Of a DNA stretch of 55,553 nt, positions 52,872 to 55,553 are shown one piece after another. The DNA comes from Bifidobacterium pullorum DSM 20433. GTDB lineage: Bacteria; Actinomycetota; Actinomycetes; Actinomycetales; Bifidobacteriaceae. The position numbers and the translations under genes are program-made. The stretch lies in NCBI RefSeq assembly GCF_000771405.1, contig NZ_JDUI01000006.1:1-55553 (forward strand). The letters run 5' to 3'. Under the pieces are notes generated by a model that saw only the letters and a program-made list of their open reading frames with translations, did no database searches and was not told the DNA's origin. Every line of letters starts with the position of its first letter. Position 1 is the stretch's first letter.

Positions 52872-52913
52872 GGTATGACAACGTTTCAAGGATACTGCAC
52901 ACGTTGTCATACC
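52872..52913. promoter_or_regulatory. paired LacI-type operators, 13-bp perfect inverted repeat
   Basis: GGTATGACAACGT (52872-52884) and ACGTTGTCATACC (52901-52913) are exact complements 16 nt apart. TGCACACGTTGTCA (52896-52909) also matches the half-site TGACAACG. The pair lies 56-97 bp before the lacI start, fitting autoregulation. Confidence 0.82.
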
Positions 52914-52939
52914 GTTGGAAGCGTGGCGTCGGATTTTCC

Positions 52940-53638
52940 TCAGATATTCCACTGTTCGATGACGTTATCGCCCTTGTACCGGCTCAGCACCGAATACCGC
53001 GCCGTATCCAGCCGCAGCAGACGGGCCGCCGACGGGTTGACGCCCAGCCACTGCGTGGTCAGAATGCGCAGTACATGGGCGTGCGCAACCAGCAGCACGT
53101 CATGTCCCGCCTCGATCAGCGGAACCACCTCACGGATGGCGAGCCGCGTACGGGAGGCCACCTCGTCCAAGGTCTCGCCCTTACCGTTGTGCACCGGAAC
53201 CTGCGTGCCGTCCGGCAGCGTCTCGACCCAATCGGCGTCCATCGAAGGGGGCAGCGACTCCGTGCCGTCGCGCCACAGATCCCACGTCCGGCCCAACAGC
53301 TCACCCACCGTGACCCGGGTGCGCCCCTCGGCACGCCCGTAATCCCATTCGGCGATGAACGGCAACACCTGATGCGAACCGTATCCCGCCAACGCGGCCG
53401 TCTGCCGCGCCCGCCGCAGCGGACTGGCGAACACGCACCCCTCGGCGAACCCATCGGGGAACGCCTCCCGCAAGCGAATGCCCGCCTCGATGGCCTGGTG
53501 CTCGCCAGCGGCCGTCAAGGGGATATCGGTTCTTCCGGTATGCTGCCCGGATACGCTCCACGCGGTCTGTCCATGGCGCAGCAATACCAGGCGTCCGGGC
53601 TTGGGGGCCTCATTGCCGCCAACAATCTTGTCAGTCAT
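52940..53638 (-). CDS. histidine phosphatase (phosphoglycerate mutase-like)
   Basis: The 232-residue enzyme has the RHG motif in VLLRHGQTAWSVSGQHTGRT (catalytic histidine near 23), the acidic WDYGRAEGRT block and LLVAHAHVLRIL with the second histidine near 190. It belongs to the broad-specificity phosphatase branch, not the glycolytic mutase, judged by length and lack of mutase loop. Possible substrates are sugar phosphates or phosphorylated metabolites. It is a single gene, divergent from the DUF4235-like gene by 90 bp and not obviously under LacI control. Confidence 0.92.
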   Translation of the reverse strand: MTDKIVGGNEAPKPGRLVLLRHGQTAWSVSGQHTGRTDIPLTAAGEHQAIEAGIRLREAFPDGFAEGCVFASPLRRARQTAALAGYGSHQVLPFIAEWDYGRAEGRTRVTVGELLGRTWDLWRDGTESLPPSMDADWVETLPDGTQVPVHNGKGETLDEVASRTRLAIREVVPLIEAGHDVLLVAHAHVLRILTTQWLGVNPSAARLLRLDTARYSVLSRYKGDNVIEQWNI

Positions 53639-53728
53639 ACTGCTAACTGTACTCCCGACCGGGCACGGTGCCCGCCGTGCAACACCGATAGGCGTGATTC
53701 AGCCGCGCGCCGCGTCTATCATGGAACC

Positions 53729-54100
53729 ATGAGTGATGAGTACGCGGCATACGCCGGCGGGTCCGGCACCTCGGCCGACCGGGTGGTGGCGGGGTTCCAT
53801 GCCATCGATGAAAGGGTGAACGCCATGCGCGAACAGCGGCTGAACGACCCCGATTCCATGGGCGACAAGCTCATCAAATACCTGATTCCCACCTGTGCCG
53901 GACTGGTTGCGGGCAAACTGTTCCAGACGCTGTGGAACAAAGGCACGGCCCGCAAACCCGGCACCGACGCGCAGCAACAGGGGCTGCTGATGAGTCTGCT
54001 CTTCGCGGCCGGATCCGCCGCCTTCGGCGCGGTGCTGACGCAACTGGCCGACCGCGGTTCCAAAGCCTGGGTGAACCACCGTCACAACCGTCGCGACTAA
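53729..54100 (+). CDS. DUF4235-like small membrane protein
   Basis: The 123-residue protein has two hydrophobic segments: LIKYLIPTCAGLVAGKLFQT near 48-68 and MSLLFAAGSAAFGAVLTQLA near 86-105. A WNKGTARKP loop lies between them. The arrangement resembles DUF4235 membrane proteins of actinobacteria. The N-terminal 45 residues are polar. I start at the ATG at 53729, where the frame leaves the antisense shadow of the phosphatase gene. Function unknown. It stands alone and is convergent with the gene at 54139. Confidence 0.65.
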   Translation: MSDEYAAYAGGSGTSADRVVAGFHAIDERVNAMREQRLNDPDSMGDKLIKYLIPTCAGLVAGKLFQTLWNKGTARKPGTDAQQQGLLMSLLFAAGSAAFGAVLTQLADRGSKAWVNHRHNRRD

Positions 54101-54138
54101 TCACCGGACGGCGCCATGTGCGATGCCGCGGCCCACGG

Positions 54139-54411
54139 CTACCGTCGCCGCGGCTTGTACCCCTTCTTGCGCGAATGGGGCCTGATCTGCTGGTTCAACG
54201 GCACGTACCGATACGATGTATCCGGATCGCGGCTGGTCAGATGCCATGTCCCGCACAGCTCGCACCGGTACACCCATAGCTCGATGCCGCGCTCTCGGAA
54301 GCTCTCGTCGGCGGCGCGCTGGGCCTGGGCCTTGTCGTGATACATGATCTTGTTCGACGACGCGCAACGTTTCGGGGTAAAGTAATGCACGCTCACATCA
54401 TAGTGCGACAT
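54139..54411 (-). CDS. small Cys-pair protein of unknown function
   Basis: The 90-residue basic protein has YRCELCGTWHLTSRD near 48-62, a single CxxC plus His that could bind a metal. Its tail QIRPHSRKKGYKPRRR is strongly basic. Similar short proteins occur in actinobacteria without known function; a nucleic-acid-associated role would be a guess. The upstream ATG at 54411 abuts a GCCGCACG hairpin and has no ribosome site, so the internal ATG at 54345 (residue 23) could be the real start. Confidence 0.6.
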   Translation of the reverse strand: MSHYDVSVHYFTPKRCASSNKIMYHDKAQAQRAADESFRERGIELWVYRCELCGTWHLTSRDPDTSYRYVPLNQQIRPHSRKKGYKPRRR

Positions 54412-54434
54412 GCCGCACGAGGTTCCCGTGCGGC
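54412..54434. terminator. hairpin between the aldo/keto reductase and Cys-pair protein genes
   Basis: GCCGCACG (54412-54419) and CGTGCGGC (54427-54434) form an 8-bp stem with a 7-nt loop, about 50 nt beyond the reductase stop. No T-run follows. It may terminate the reductase transcript or shield the next start codon. Confidence 0.6.
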
Positions 54435-54483
54435 GGATGGCCGGGAGTGGACGCGAGGGACGCGGTCGGCGCGACCGACGAAA

Positions 54484-55404
54484 CTAAGGCAGATCGTTGC
54501 CGGCGGCGCGATACAGGTCGTACCATTCCTGCCGGTCCAGTTCGAGATCCGCACCGGCGATCATCTGCGTAAGCCGATCGGGGTTCATCGACCCCGCCAG
54601 CGCCTGGATCCCTGCAGGATGCCGCAGGATCCACGCCGTGGCCACCGCGTTCTTGGTGCTGCCGTGAGCGTCCGCGATGCGGGAGAGCGTGGCGTTGAGC
54701 TCCGGGCGACGGGGATCGTCGATGAAGGTCGCGCCCAGTGCGGAATCCTGGAACGGACTCCACGCCTGGATCGTCATGCGTTTGAGCCGTGCGTAGGCGA
54801 GCGTGCCACCGTCATGGTCGGCGCCGGCGGCGTCATCCATATTCACGTGGAACTCCTGCCGGAGCATTCCGTTGTGCCCTAATCCGAACTGCAGCTGATT
54901 GACCTGGATCTTCTGGCTCAACGCGCTTTGCAGCAGCCCGATCTGCATCGGATTCATATTGCTGACGCCGAAATGACGCACCCTGCCCTCGGTCTGCAGC
55001 ACATTGAACGTTTCGGCCAGCTCATCCACGTCCACCAGCGTATCGGGCCTGTGCAGCAGCAGGAAGTCCAGATAGTCGGTGCGGAGCCTGACCAGCTCCT
55101 CATCCACGGATTGCAGGATATGCCGTCTGGAGAAGTCATAGCGCTGGCCAGGCACGATGCCGACCTTGGACTGCAGATAGACGGAGCCGCGGGGCGCGTC
55201 CACGTCCTCCAAGGCGCGGCCCAGGGCTTCGGAGCTGCGACCGGCCCCGTAGATGTCGGCGGAATCGAAAAAGTTGATGCCCTGCTCGATGGCCGTGCCG
55301 ACGATGTCGGCCGCCTCCTGCCTGCTCTTGCCTTCCAGACGCATCACGCCCAGCGCCACGCGTGAGGCGTTGACGCCGGTGGTGCCGATCTGCGCGTAGC
55401 GCAT
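54484..55404 (-). CDS. aldo/keto reductase
   Basis: The 306-residue NADP(H)-dependent oxidoreductase has the AKR catalytic tetrad: aspartate and tyrosine in NFFDSADIYGAGRSSEALG (near 44-62), lysine in VYLQSKVGIVPG and histidine in LDFLLLHRPDTLVD. The coenzyme-binding segment AGSMNPDRLTQMIAGADLEL lies near the C-terminus. It resembles the YdhF-like predicted oxidoreductase group. AAGGAGG four nt before the ATG at 55404 sets the start; an in-frame ATG at 55434 is upstream of it. The physiological substrate is unknown. The final 149 bp of the window (55405-55553) contain nothing I can identify beyond its promoter region. Confidence 0.93.
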   Translation of the reverse strand: MRYAQIGTTGVNASRVALGVMRLEGKSRQEAADIVGTAIEQGINFFDSADIYGAGRSSEALGRALEDVDAPRGSVYLQSKVGIVPGQRYDFSRRHILQSVDEELVRLRTDYLDFLLLHRPDTLVDVDELAETFNVLQTEGRVRHFGVSNMNPMQIGLLQSALSQKIQVNQLQFGLGHNGMLRQEFHVNMDDAAGADHDGGTLAYARLKRMTIQAWSPFQDSALGATFIDDPRRPELNATLSRIADAHGSTKNAVATAWILRHPAGIQALAGSMNPDRLTQMIAGADLELDRQEWYDLYRAAGNDLP

Positions 55405-55553
55405 ATGCTCCTCCTTAAGCCGGGTGGGTCGCAACGGTACTAGATATGATATGACGATTACGGTTGCGTTGGTGTGGTACCGGGTCCGTGTGTGTCCGTC
55501 AAAGACCGCGTTGCGTGGTGAACTGGTGGTGTGGGTGCAGATATGCGTGGACC

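Overview
The window looks like chromosomal DNA from a Bifidobacterium. It is GC-rich, and its dnaK-grpE-dnaJ-hspR cluster has an actinobacterial HAIR operator. The sugar regions consist of LacI-controlled ABC importers without a local ATPase gene plus cytoplasmic glycosidases, a typical bifidobacterial arrangement. I cannot name the species from sequence alone. No phage, integrase, transposase or CRISPR array is visible.

Layout. Positions 1-4567: a galactoside-type sugar locus with two near-duplicate GPH permeases (the first cut by the window edge), a divergent AraC regulator and a clan GH-A glycosidase. Positions 4667-8810: housekeeping metG and rsmI, with two small genes of unclear role between them. 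Positions 8901-11113: an AlbA_2/ATPase-like regulator whose start codon directly abuts a pentanucleotide repeat, followed by a deletion scar that fuses remnants of an Rrf2 regulator and a DUF624 membrane protein. Positions 11329-12373: a DedA protein and tRNA-Ala(CGC). Positions 12513-19092: a four-gene phospho-signalling operon of VWA protein, PP2C phosphatase, membrane-anchored divergent kinase and canonical Ser/Thr kinase. It resembles the TerY-P triad with an added kinase. Positions 19195-24416: a HAD phosphatase and the heat-shock cluster. Positions 24417-30212: an alkaline phosphatase flanked by two AAA/DUF4143 ATPase genes. Each has a homologous iteron-type control region; the second also has a four-unit 23-bp operator-like array.

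Positions 30224-52816 form an alpha-glucan island. It has GH31 and two GH13 glucosidases, type I pullulanase, 4-alpha-glucanotransferase, two ABC importers (binding protein plus two permeases each), a TraX-like membrane protein, a HAD hydrolase and two LacI regulators with an identical recognition segment. LacI-type operators of the form TGCAAACG/CGTTxGCA precede most transcription units. A plausible scheme is that importers bring in malto- or isomalto-oligosaccharides, MalQ and pullulanase remodel them, glucosidases release glucose, and the LacI pair coordinates expression. Positions 52940-55404 hold a histidine phosphatase, a DUF4235-like membrane protein, a small Cys-containing protein and an aldo/keto reductase.

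The most unusual large-scale signal is a set of long intergenic palindromes in at least three sequence families. Some lie where no terminator is expected. Together with the iteron-controlled ATPases and the four-gene kinase/phosphatase operon, they are the best candidates for under-described biology here.
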